Shown here: positions 1 to 6,361 of the stretch, in pieces
Position numbering within the stretch: position 1 is the first letter of the stretch
How the letters are laid out: each line of letters begins with the position of its first letter
Assembly: GCA_017425245.1 (NCBI GenBank)
Contig: JAFOOX010000003.1
Location: 1-51,554, forward strand
Reading direction: 5' to 3'
DNA from: Gammaproteobacteria bacterium
GTDB lineage: Bacteria; Pseudomonadota; Gammaproteobacteria; Enterobacterales; Neiellaceae
DNA: 51,554 nt
The notes under the pieces: generated by a model
Told to the model about the DNA's origin: nothing
What the model saw: only the letters and a program-made list of their open reading frames with translations
Databases searched by the model: none
Translations under genes and position numbers: made by a program

Positions 1-123
1 CAATGGATCCTCAACATCCTCAAGCAGAACACATCGCGCAAGCTGTCGATGGCCAACAAGCGAAAGCTGTGCTGCTTGAATGAGGACTACCTGTTTGAAT
101 GCATGGGCATGTTCAATTTATGA
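1..123 (+). CDS. ISAs1-family transposase, C-terminal fragment (cut by window edge)
   Basis: Reading frame 1 is open from the first base to TGA at 121-123 and encodes about 40 residues, starting QWILNILKQNTSRK and ending NEDYLFECMGMFNL. The pattern LN-LKQ-T-RK followed by a basic KRK stretch and NEDYL resembles the conserved C-terminus of ISAs1-family (H-repeat-like) DDE transposases, which usually end with a KR.. and D-DYLL motif just after the last alpha helix. No catalytic residue is visible because these lie upstream. The stop codon is only 16 bp from the inferred end of the IS. Whether the whole transposase is intact cannot be judged from here. Confidence 0.65.
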   Translation, partial: QWILNILKQNTSRKLSMANKRKLCCLNEDYLFECMGMFNL

Positions 124-139
124 ACATGCGTTAGCCCTG
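1..139 (+). mobile_element. Right end of an ISAs1-family-like insertion sequence
   Basis: Only the 3' end of the element is in the window. It comprises the transposase C-terminus (stop at 121-123) and 16 further bases ending in ...GTTAGCCCTG at 139, so the outward terminal repeat starts CAGGGCTAACGCATG; ISAs1-family elements characteristically begin with CAGGG. A perfect 9-bp inverted repeat (107-115 / 121-129) spans the stop codon. The sequence beyond 139 belongs to a minus-strand gene cassette that the element has interrupted. The left end and the target duplication lie outside the window. Confidence 0.7.
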
Positions 140-302
140 CACCTGGTAGCTCCAGTGACTTTAAATAAGGAAATATCCAAGGAAGATAAGCGATGACTAA
201 CAATGCTATGGCTATTGCATCTATGGTTATTGTGTCTACAAAGATATGTAGTACAGCTAACACTACAAACAGAGCGCTTATCGAGCCTGCGATTAACTTC
301 AT
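87..302 (-). pseudogene. Small two-helix membrane protein of a gene cassette, truncated by the IS
   Basis: The frame starts at ATG 302 with a good ribosome-binding site (GGGAGAG just upstream) and begins 18 bp inside the cassette boundary at 321/322. Residues 5-22 and 26-47 are hydrophobic, giving two membrane helices, followed by KSLELPG. Small cassette-borne membrane proteins with a PW-P-L-S-ELPGG tail are common in integrons, so the native protein probably continued past this point. Only about 54 residues (302 down to 140) are native; the last 17 residues of the open frame are read out of the terminal repeat and antisense strand of the insertion sequence. Function unknown; probably disrupted, although a stable short protein is possible. 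Confidence 0.6.
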
Positions 303-315
303 TACTCTCCCTGAC

Positions 316-391
316 GCTTAACTTTTGGTTAAGGGGCCAGCTTTAGCCGGGTCCAATGAGCGAAGCGAACGGTTTGAACCAATTGTTATGC
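316..391 (-). other. attC recombination site between two gene cassettes
   Basis: Read on the minus strand, the 76-bp site begins with the inverse core GCATAAC (391-385) and ends with core GTTAAGC (322-316), with cut point G/TT at 322/321. Between them are the paired L-boxes TTGGTT and AACCAA and a weakly self-complementary centre, as in attC. The inverse core is the exact complement of GTTATGC found at 1096-1090, the other end of the DUF4145 cassette. That match is the rule for one cassette and defines a 774-bp cassette at 322-1095. Confidence 0.85.
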
Positions 392-1075
392 TTACTTGAA
401 CTTTGCATTAGCATGATGCGGCAGAATGTAGACGCCTTGAAGTAGATGATCAATCACATCAAGGGCTAAGCTAAGCTGGACGGCGCTATGAGGAGTTACC
501 TCATGTGCGGCATCGTTTCCGAGAGTGCGAAGTTTATGAAGAATGTCGGCGCCATCTTGTGTTAGTACGCCCTGAGCTACTAGATCATTAATTTTTTTAG
601 CCAAATCCTTTCCCGCCGCCTGCTTATCTTTGCAAACGGTTTCGACAATGGCTCGTATACCAATTCCAGCCAAGACTCGATTGTTGATATTAAGGGCGGA
701 TAGCGTTTCTGTATAAATTTTTATTAGCTTTGCCGGTAGTAAATAGTGATCGGTTACAGGCTCTCTTCCTTCCTCGGGGTTAGGGTAAATATCTACATGA
801 GTGGTATATTCCCACTCATCCCTCTCAGGGTTTGCTGCATACATGTCTTCGGAGTTCATGTGAGACTTGAGAAAGGAAATTCCCTCGCAGCCCTGACACT
901 GAATAGTCTGATACTTGTCATCCCATCCGTATATGAACTCGTGCTCGGTTTCTTCTCGGCCCTTTAGCTGTATATCGGTAAGTATGATGTGTTTTGTTGT
1001 TCTTTTGCAGATTCTGCATGGCGCATCAATCTTCTGGTTTATATTTTTATCTTTTTCAATTTCGATGCGGGTCAT
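392..1075 (-). CDS. DUF4145 domain-containing protein, gene-cassette cargo
   Basis: The protein is about 227 residues from the preferred start at 1075, which has GGAG 7 nt upstream. The open frame reaches 1126, but upstream residues lie across the cassette boundary at 1095/1096 and so are not native. An N-terminal CxxC (CRIC) and a second CQGC pair look like a zinc ribbon. The C-terminal half carries the DUF4145 signature: AGIGIRAIVE, a variable loop, then GNDAAHEV and a hydrophobic helix ending YILP. DUF4145 proteins are frequent on integrons, phages and islands, and the domain is sometimes fused to restriction or helicase modules, but no molecular function is established. It is complete and sits alone in its cassette with an attC immediately after the stop. 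Lower GC than the core genes supports acquisition. Confidence 0.85.
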   Translation of the reverse strand: MTRIEIEKDKNINQKIDAPCRICKRTTKHIILTDIQLKGREETEHEFIYGWDDKYQTIQCQGCEGISFLKSHMNSEDMYAANPERDEWEYTTHVDIYPNPEEGREPVTDHYLLPAKLIKIYTETLSALNINNRVLAGIGIRAIVETVCKDKQAAGKDLAKKINDLVAQGVLTQDGADILHKLRTLGNDAAHEVTPHSAVQLSLALDVIDHLLQGVYILPHHANAKFK

Positions 1076-1096
1076 GCGAGCTCCATAAGGCATAAC

Positions 1097-1215
1097 AGTG
1101 TTATCAACGCGCGCACTCGTTTTCACGCAGCAGTGATCGGCGGCGGCACGGTTCCATGTGGCTAATTTCTATACCGTATCAGCGTTGAAGTCCAGCAGGT
1201 AATGCGTGAGAAGCG
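1097..1215. other. Intergenic, between cassette and structured repeat
   Basis: I see no gene here. The first bases contain ATAACA-G-TGTTAT (1092-1104), an inverted repeat straddling the cassette junction. This could be the remaining 3' half of an upstream attC or attI site, but the partner half is not recognisable. Confidence 0.3.
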
Positions 1216-1480
1216 AGCGCGCGCATGGCTTTGCCCACCCCCTCGCTCACCACCCGCAGGGCAGCGAGTAACGCACGGCCAGCCGGGCGGAGGGGGTGAG
1301 GCAACGGGACGTTGCCGAAAGCCACTATGGGCCATGGAGGGCACATTGTGGCGACCCCGGAGGCTGGCAGAACGGACAACGGTTATCGATGGTGGTGAAC
1401 GTGGGGGCCGCCGGTGGGTGCAGGGAGGCCGGGCGGGGCCGGTCTTCCTGCCCGTCGTGGAGGGGGCGGAACCCCTCCAT
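1216..1480 (+). repeat. Structured repeat element, copy A (head)
   Basis: About 265 bp related to copies B (3718-3960 +), C (48703-48946 -) and D (3433-3716 -). Landmarks in order: an outer stem formed by CACCCCCTC and GAGGGGGTG; hairpin 1 with stem GGCAACG/CGTTGCC (1300-1316) and loop GGA; the linker GAAAGC; hairpin 2, closed by GCCAC/GTGGC (1321-1352); GACCCC; GGCAGAAC; hairpin 3 (1420-1451) with loop GCGGGG; the linker CCCGTCG; hairpin 4 with stem GGAGGGG/CCCCTCC (1459-1478) and loop GCGGAA. Stems differ from the other copies while loops and linkers persist. There is no coding potential shared among copies. Family not recognised. Confidence 0.75.
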
Positions 1481-1483
1481 CTG

Positions 1484-1585
1484 CTGCCACGCAGTGGCAT
1501 CTGCCAACGCAGTTGGCATCCGGGCGCCGCAGCCGCAATCTGCGCCGCGCAGCGGCATCCGCCAACGCAGTTGGCATTCCCGAAA
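1484..1585 (+). repeat. GCA-triloop hairpin array following copy A
   Basis: Consecutive 13-15 nt hairpins are separated by linkers of the form ATCT or ATCCG or AATCTGC. Clear units are GCCAC-GCA-GTGGC, GCCAAC-GCA-GTTGGC (twice) and GCCGC-GCA-GCGGC, plus one imperfect unit. The loop is constant while the stem changes on both arms, so pairing is conserved rather than sequence. Confidence 0.75.
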
Positions 1586-1625
1586 AATCCCCCCCAGCCC
1601 CCCTTTGCCAAAGTGGGGTAAACCG
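1586..1625. repeat. C-rich palindromic motif (CCCCCTTTGcCAAAG type)
   Basis: AAATCCCCCCCAGCCCCCC is followed by TTTGCCAAAGTGGGG. It resembles the more regular CCCCCTTTG..AAAGGGGG motifs at 48491-48527 and 48600-48638, so the same accessory motif accompanies at least two of the structured elements. No gene is present. Confidence 0.5.
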
Positions 1626-1675
1626 CCAGCTAAAGCGGCAAAGCTGCAGTGCAGCCGGCACGGTCGCAGGCCAGC

Positions 1676-1704
1676 AAAACCAAAGGGCGCCATGCGGCGC
1701 CCTC
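1676..1704 (-). terminator. Rho-independent terminator of lysC
   Basis: On the minus strand an AGGGCGCC/GGCGCCCT stem with a GCAT loop is followed by TTGGTTTT, 26 bp past the lysC stop codon. Confidence 0.75.
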
Positions 1705-1729
1705 TGCTCAACTCAACGACCCGTCAGCG

Positions 1730-3049
1730 TCAGCTGACAAAGGCGTTATAAATCGCCTGCAGCGCCTTTTCGTAGTCACTGGAGCTGACGCCAACGATCA
1801 GGTTGATCTCCGACGCCCCCTGATTGATGACGCGCACGTTCACCTGAGCGTCGCGCAGGGCGGCGAACACCTTGGCGGCGATGCCAACGGCGTGCACCAT
1901 CCCCTCGCCGACCACCGCCACCAGTGCCAGATCCTTCTCGATGGTCAGGCTGTCGGGCTCCAGCTGTTTGCGGATCTCGGCCAGGATCTCCTCGTCGCGG
2001 CCTTGGAGCTGGGCGTCTTCAACGATGACGTTGAGCGAGTCGATGGAGGACGGGCAATGCTCGATGGAGACGCCGAAGTGGGCAAAGATGCCGAGCAGCT
2101 GGTGGGTGAAGCCCACCGTCTTGTTCATCAGCGTCTTTTCCAGACAGATCATGGTGAAGGCTTTCTTGCCCGACACCCCGGCGATCTCGGTGCTGGTCAG
2201 GGCGAGCTGGCTCAGGGCCGGCACGATGCGGGTGCCTGGGTCCTGCGGCTTGTTGGTGTTCTTGATGCAGATCGGAATGCCAGCTTCACGCACCGGCAGG
2301 ATCGCTTCGTCATGGAACACCGAGGCGCCCATATAGGACATTTCACGTACCTCGCGAAACGAGATCTCTTCAATGGGTTTGGGGTTGGCGACGATGCGCG
2401 GATCGGCCATCAGCATGCCGGAGGTGTCGGTCCAGTTTTCGTAGAGCACCGCATCGGCAGCACGGGCAGCAATGGCACCAGAGATGTCGGAACCGCCACG
2501 GCTGAAGGTCTTCACTTGGCCCTGACTGTTTTTGCCATAAAAGCCGGCGATCACATACAGCTTGCTGCGATCGGCCAGCCGGGCGCCGAGGGCGGCATAG
2601 CTGCTCGGGCAGACGTTGCCGTTGGCGAGGATGGTGACGCACTCGGCCGGATCGATGAATTCGGCATCCAGGTACTGGGCCATCAGCTTGGCCGAGAAGT
2701 ACTCGCCGCGCGAAGCCACGAAGTCGCGGGTCACCCCTGCTTTCAGCTCGTCACCAAAGGCATGGATGTCGGCGCTGATGGCCGGCGACAGCCCCAGCTC
2801 GCTGGCGATCTCGACAAAGCGGTCGTGGATCAGACCAAAGGGCTCGTCGAAATGGGTGCCGGTGGCAGCCATGTCAGCACAGAGATAAAGCAGGTCGGTG
2901 AGCTTGGCTTCGTCAGCGCGACGCTTTCCCGGCGCCGACACCACCACCACCGTGCGGCGGGGATCGGCCAGTACGATGTCGCGCACTTTGCGGAACTGGC
3001 CAGCATCAGCAACGCTGGAGCCACCAAACTTGACAGCAATCCGATCCAT
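1730..3049 (-). CDS. lysC: Aspartate kinase (aspartokinase), lysine-sensitive type
   Basis: Catalyses ATP-dependent phosphorylation of L-aspartate, the first step to lysine, threonine, methionine and diaminopimelate. The N-terminus has the kinase motif KFGGSS (about residues 6-11); the aspartate-binding and catalytic core contains FSRGGSDISG and NWTDTSGMLMADPR. The C-terminal third carries two ACT regulatory segments, the last being INLIVGVSSSDYEKAL. At about 439 residues it is a monofunctional aspartokinase of the short ~440-residue class. Start: ATG 3049 has GGAGAG at a better distance than the overlapping GTG at 3052. Monocistronic, with its own terminator. The E. coli-like lysine riboswitch is not seen in the short leader (3050-3140). 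The 501-codon open frame on the opposite strand is a shadow. Confidence 0.93.
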   Translation of the reverse strand: MDRIAVKFGGSSVADAGQFRKVRDIVLADPRRTVVVVSAPGKRRADEAKLTDLLYLCADMAATGTHFDEPFGLIHDRFVEIASELGLSPAISADIHAFGDELKAGVTRDFVASRGEYFSAKLMAQYLDAEFIDPAECVTILANGNVCPSSYAALGARLADRSKLYVIAGFYGKNSQGQVKTFSRGGSDISGAIAARAADAVLYENWTDTSGMLMADPRIVANPKPIEEISFREVREMSYMGASVFHDEAILPVREAGIPICIKNTNKPQDPGTRIVPALSQLALTSTEIAGVSGKKAFTMICLEKTLMNKTVGFTHQLLGIFAHFGVSIEHCPSSIDSLNVIVEDAQLQGRDEEILAEIRKQLEPDSLTIEKDLALVAVVGEGMVHAVGIAAKVFAALRDAQVNVRVINQGASEINLIVGVSSSDYEKALQAIYNAFVS

Positions 3050-3185
3050 CACAACTCTCCACAGGAACAGTTAGAACGAACACGGAACCCTGTTTTCGGT
3101 CTTTATTCAAAGCGTTATGGTGACCGAACGGCTGTTCCGAAATGGCTGATGTGACCCCAGAGCCAGAGGCGGGCCATATTAGGGT

Positions 3186-3206
3186 TTTTGACCCTTTGGG
3201 TCAAAA
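3186..3206. repeat. Perfect 9-bp inverted repeat
   Basis: TTTTGACCC-TTT-GGGTCAAAA, at the far end of the hairpin array of copy D and about 140 bp upstream of lysC. There is no U-tract on the lysC-distal side, so it is not an obvious terminator. It may be the boundary of the element. Confidence 0.6.
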
Positions 3207-3214
3207 GGCTGGCC

Positions 3215-3432
3215 GGCCTTGCGCACCGCTGCGCGGCGGCGGATGCGGCTGCGCCGCAGGCATGCCACTGCGTGGCGGCGGGCTGTCGCTCGCTACCCGA
3301 ATCTCGTATCTGAGAATGCCGCTGCGCGGCAGGCGTGCCACGGCGTGGCGGCAGATTGCGGCTGCGCCGCCTGGATGCCAACGGCGTTGGCAATGCGCCT
3401 GCGGCGCCGCAGATGCGGCTGCGCCGCCCGGA
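3215..3432 (-). repeat. GCA-triloop hairpin array following copy D
   Basis: Read on the minus strand, about ten hairpins follow one another with short linkers. They include GCGGC-GCA-GCCGC, GCCAC-GCA-GTGGC, GCCGC-GCA-GCGGC and variants with a GCC loop (GCCAAC-GCC-GTTGGC). The orientation matches that of the structured head at 3433-3716. A spacer around 3290-3315 carries a short non-hairpin stretch. No conserved protein is encoded; the overlapping open frames are low-complexity Arg/Ala/Pro translations of the repeats. Confidence 0.75.
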
Positions 3433-3716
3433 TGCAGGGTTTCGCCCCTGCATGACGAGCAGGAGGAGGGTGGCCGGACCCTCCTCCTGCACCTCCAGCC
3501 GGCCCGGTAGAGCAGCGCTGTCGCTAGCCGTGGCCTGTTCTGGAGCTGCTGGCAGGCCGCTCGACGGCACATCCTTGTGCCGGGCTCGCTCTCGGCAACC
3601 TCCTGTTGCCTCGACCTGCCACCAGCCCCAATGCCGAATCTGGCTGCTGGGTGAGCGTGGCGCTGCTCAAACGGGTTGGACCAAACAGCACGCCATACCT
3701 GGCAGCTAAGTCTCGC
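3433..3716 (-). repeat. Structured repeat element, copy D (head)
   Basis: Minus-strand order: hairpin 1 GGCAAC-AGGAG-GTTGCC (3610-3594), linker GAGAGC, hairpin 2 with CGGCAC/GTGCCG and loop AAGGAT (3582-3565), CCAGAAC, hairpin 3 with a perfect 13-bp stem (3491-3460) and loop CCGGCC, then TCGTC, and hairpin 4 ATGCAGGG/CCCTGCAT (3454-3433) with loop GCGAAA. The same succession is seen in copies A and B, with different stem sequences. The basal part of hairpin 2 does not pair in this copy, so it may be the most degraded one. It is divergently arranged with copy B. Confidence 0.65.
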
Positions 3717-3717
3717 T

Positions 3718-3960
3718 TTCCCCCTTGATCACCACCCGCACCCACGCCAGCCAACCCACGGCCAGTCGGGTGTAGGGGTTGAGCTGGCAGGGATGCCAGC
3801 GAAAGCAAATCTGGGCAGGACAGCCCATATTTGCGACCCCGTAGCCCGGCAGAACGCCAGCCAGATATTAATGGTGGTGATCTCGGGGCCCGCCGGAGGG
3901 TGCAGGGAGGCCGTGCGGAAACGGCCTTCCTGCCCGTCGCGCGGGGGCGGCACCCCGCAT
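3718..3960 (+). repeat. Structured repeat element, copy B (head)
   Basis: Contains the outer pairing CCCCT/AGGGG and the inner CACCCG/CGGGTG around ACGGCCAG. Hairpin 1 is GCTGGCA-GGGA-TGCCAGC (3783-3800), followed by GAAAGC and hairpin 2 with GCAAAT/ATTTGC plus TGGGC/GCCCA and loop AGGACA (3805-3834). Then come GACCCC and GGCAGAAC, hairpin 3 (3902-3933, loop GCGGAA), CCCGTCG, and hairpin 4 GCGGGG-GCGGCA-CCCCGC (3941-3958). It is close in sequence to copy C 45 kb away (opposite strand), yet hairpin 3 has an entirely different stem in the two copies. Confidence 0.75.
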
Positions 3961-4215
3961 CCGGGCGGCGCAGCCGCAATCTGCTGCCACGCAGTGGCGT
4001 CTCCAACGCAATTGCCGCCACGCAGTGGCATCCGGGCGGCGCAGCCGCATCTGCTGCCGCGCAGCGGCACTTTCAAACCCCAGCGCGAGGCGGGTAGCCT
4101 CGCAATCTGCCGCCACGCAGTGGCATGCCTGCGGCGTAGCCGCAATCTGCGCCGCGCAGCGGCATCTGCTGCGGCGCAACCGCAATCTGGCGGCGCAGCC
4201 GCATGGCCAACGCAG
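3961..4215 (+). repeat. GCA-triloop hairpin array following copy B
   Basis: The longest array here, with roughly ten units. GCGGC-GCA-GCCGC, GCCAC-GCA-GTGGC and GCCGC-GCA-GCGGC recur in varying order, separated by AATCTGC, ATCTGCT or ATCCG linkers; the period is about 20 bp. One unit has a GTA loop (GCGGC-GTA-GCCGC). A 40-bp unique insert with its own small hairpin lies near 4075-4105. Confidence 0.75.
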
Positions 4216-4240
4216 CAGGCAGGGCGGTGCAGCAGGCAGC

Positions 4241-4282
4241 GGCAAAGGCTGGCGGCCATTGCCTTTGCCGCCAGCCTTTGCC
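4241..4282. repeat. Strong 16-bp hairpin upstream of uup
   Basis: Perfect 16-bp arms (4241-4256 and 4267-4282, GGCAAAGG...CCTTTGCC) enclose a 10-base loop, ending 34 bp before the uup start codon. There is no U-tract. It closes the array of copy B and could attenuate or insulate transcription into uup. Confidence 0.7.
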
Positions 4283-4316
4283 AAGGTAGGCGCCCCGCGC
4301 CAGCCGAGCCAATCTC

Positions 4317-6206
4317 ATGCCCCTGCTTCGTCTTGATCAGATCCTTTATACCGTCGGCCCCCAGGTGCTGCTTGATCACCTCAACCTGACCATCAAACGC
4401 GGTGAGCGTATCGGTCTGCTCGGGCGCAATGGCGCCGGCAAATCGACCCTGTTCAAGATCATGAGCGGCCAGATCCAGGCCGACAGCGGCAGCCGCTGGC
4501 TGCGCGAAGGGGTGAAGATCGCCTGGCTGGATCAGGCACTGCCGGTGGGCGATGACACCACGGTGTTTGATGTGGTGGCCGGTGGGCTGGCCGACATCGG
4601 CGCTCTGCTCACCCGCTATCACGCCATCGCCCACAGTGCCGATCCGGATCTGGATGCCCTGTCGCGGGTACAGCAGCAACTGGAAGCGGTGGATGGCTGG
4701 CAGCTGCAGCAGCGGGTCGACACCATCTTGCAGCAGCTGGATCTGCCGGCTGATGCGCTGATGGCCTCGCTCTCCGGTGGCTGGCGGCGGCGGGTGGCGC
4801 TGGCCCGGGCGCTGGTGGTGGAGCCGGAGCTACTGCTACTCGACGAGCCCACCAACCATCTCGACATTCCGGCCATCGAATGGCTGGAAGAGACGTTGCG
4901 CAGCTATCGCGGCTCACTGGTGGTGGTCACCCACGATCGCGCCTTTTTGCAGAACGTCGCCACCCAGATCATCGAGCTGGATCGTGGCCACCTGCGCAGC
5001 TGGCAGGGCGATTACCGCAGCTTTCTCGAATACCGCGCCCAGCAGCTGGCGGCCGAAGAGGCAGCCAATGCCCTGTTTGACAAGAAGCTGGCCGAAGAAG
5101 AGGTGTGGATCCGCAAAGGGATCGAGGCCCGCCGTACCCGCAACGAAGGGCGGGTGCGCGCCCTGAAGGCGATGCGCGAGGAGCGGGTGCAACGGCGGGA
5201 GCGTCAGGGCAAGGCGACCATCGCCCTCGATAACGCCGAGCGCTCGGGCAAGCTGGTGGCCGAACTGGAGGGGGTCGGCTTCAGCTATGGTGAGCGGGTG
5301 ATCGTGCACAACCTGACCACCCAGATCATGCGCGGCGATCGCATCGGCATCGTCGGCGCCAACGGTTCGGGCAAATCAACTCTGGTCAAACTGCTACTCG
5401 GTGAGCTGGAGCCCACCAGCGGCGTGATCAAGCGCGGCACCAAAGTTGAGCTGGCCTATTTCGATCAGCTGCGCGGCTCCCTCGACCCGGAGAAAACCCT
5501 GATCGATAACGTCACCGACGGCCGTGAATTTCTCACCGTCGGTGGCAAAAGCCGCCACGCTATCAGCTATCTGGGCGACTTCCTGTTCACCCCGGATCGT
5601 GCCCGCCAGCCAGTCAAGGCACTGTCGGGCGGCGAGCAGAACCGCGCCATTCTGGCCAAGCTGTTCTCCAAGCCGGCCAACCTGCTGGTGCTCGATGAAC
5701 CCACCAACGATCTGGACATGGAGACGCTGGAACTGCTCGAAGAGCTGCTGCTGGAGTTCGACGGCACCCTGCTGCTGGTCAGCCACGACCGTGCCTTTAT
5801 GGACAAGGTGGTGACCAACGTGCTGGTGCTGGAGGGCAACGGCAAGGTGGGCGACTACGTCGGCGGCTACAGCGATTGGGTGGCCAAAGGGGGCAAACTG
5901 CAGGATGCCACCCTGGCCGGCCATGCGCCGGTCGCCGCCAAGCCAGCGGCTGCCCCCGTCCCGCCGCCGCAACCGATCAAGGCGGCGCGCAAGCTGAGCT
6001 ACAAAGAGCAGCGCGAGCTGGCCGAGCTGCCGGAGAAAATCGCGGCGCTGGAGACCGAACAGGCCCAGTTGCAGACTCAGGCCGGCGATGGTGCCTTCTA
6101 CCAGCAGCCACGGGCTGAAGTAGACAAGGTGCTGGCGCGGCTGGCAGCGCTTGAGGAGGAGATCCTGCTGGCGTTGGAGCGCTGGGAGGAACTGGAGCAG
6201 CGCTAA
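4317..6206 (+). CDS. uup: ABC-F family ATPase Uup
   Basis: A 629-residue soluble ABC-F protein with two nucleotide-binding domains and no membrane segment. Domain 1 has Walker A GRNGAGKST (about residues 36-44), signature LSGGW and Walker B LLLLDEPTNHLD. After the linker (VWIRKGIEARRTRNEGRV, typical of Uup) domain 2 has GANGSGKST, LSGGEQNR and LLVLDEPTNDLD. The C-terminal 80 residues form a charged coiled coil after KLSYKEQREL, the Uup DNA-binding tail. Uup in E. coli affects precise excision of transposons and ribosome-associated processes. Start ATG 4317 gives the conserved N-terminus; upstream is the repeat region, so its promoter must lie in or near the hairpins. Confidence 0.93.
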   Translation: MPLLRLDQILYTVGPQVLLDHLNLTIKRGERIGLLGRNGAGKSTLFKIMSGQIQADSGSRWLREGVKIAWLDQALPVGDDTTVFDVVAGGLADIGALLTRYHAIAHSADPDLDALSRVQQQLEAVDGWQLQQRVDTILQQLDLPADALMASLSGGWRRRVALARALVVEPELLLLDEPTNHLDIPAIEWLEETLRSYRGSLVVVTHDRAFLQNVATQIIELDRGHLRSWQGDYRSFLEYRAQQLAAEEAANALFDKKLAEEEVWIRKGIEARRTRNEGRVRALKAMREERVQRRERQGKATIALDNAERSGKLVAELEGVGFSYGERVIVHNLTTQIMRGDRIGIVGANGSGKSTLVKLLLGELEPTSGVIKRGTKVELAYFDQLRGSLDPEKTLIDNVTDGREFLTVGGKSRHAISYLGDFLFTPDRARQPVKALSGGEQNRAILAKLFSKPANLLVLDEPTNDLDMETLELLEELLLEFDGTLLLVSHDRAFMDKVVTNVLVLEGNGKVGDYVGGYSDWVAKGGKLQDATLAGHAPVAAKPAAAPVPPPQPIKAARKLSYKEQRELAELPEKIAALETEQAQLQTQAGDGAFYQQPRAEVDKVLARLAALEEEILLALERWEELEQR

Positions 6207-6361
6207 CCTGCGCACTGCACCAACAGCAGGCAAAAGTTCGCCAGCCGGATCACAGGCTCGGTGCAAGGGGGAGGTGTCACCCTCGGCCCGTGGTTACAAT
6301 CAGCTCACAAAAGTGATCCACTCTGGCGCTGACTCGCAGTACCAGCAAGGAGGGGGCATTG

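Noticed and set aside
1162..1751. Several overlapping open frames of 90-150 codons
   Set aside because: They are Arg/Ala/Pro-rich translations of the hairpin arrays on both strands, with no conservation of the protein between repeat copies.
3050..3140. Lysine riboswitch before lysC
   Set aside because: The leader is too short before the repeat begins and lacks the L-box core.
1649..3154. 501-codon plus-strand open frame opposite lysC
   Set aside because: It mirrors a clearly conserved aspartokinase on the other strand; high GC keeps the antisense frame open. It shows no recognisable motif.
3718..3850. c-di-GMP-I (GEMM) riboswitch
   Set aside because: The element has GAAA and GC-rich stems, and c-di-GMP genes are nearby, but the conserved GEMM core is not present in order, and the copies do not lead into a common class of gene.
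1484..4215. CRISPR array
   Set aside because: The regular 20-bp units are themselves palindromic and vary in the stem; there are no constant direct repeats with unique 30-bp spacers and no cas genes.
3115..4679. Open frames of up to 316 codons across the repeats
   Set aside because: Same reason: all frames are open because of repeat composition, and they run antisense into uup.
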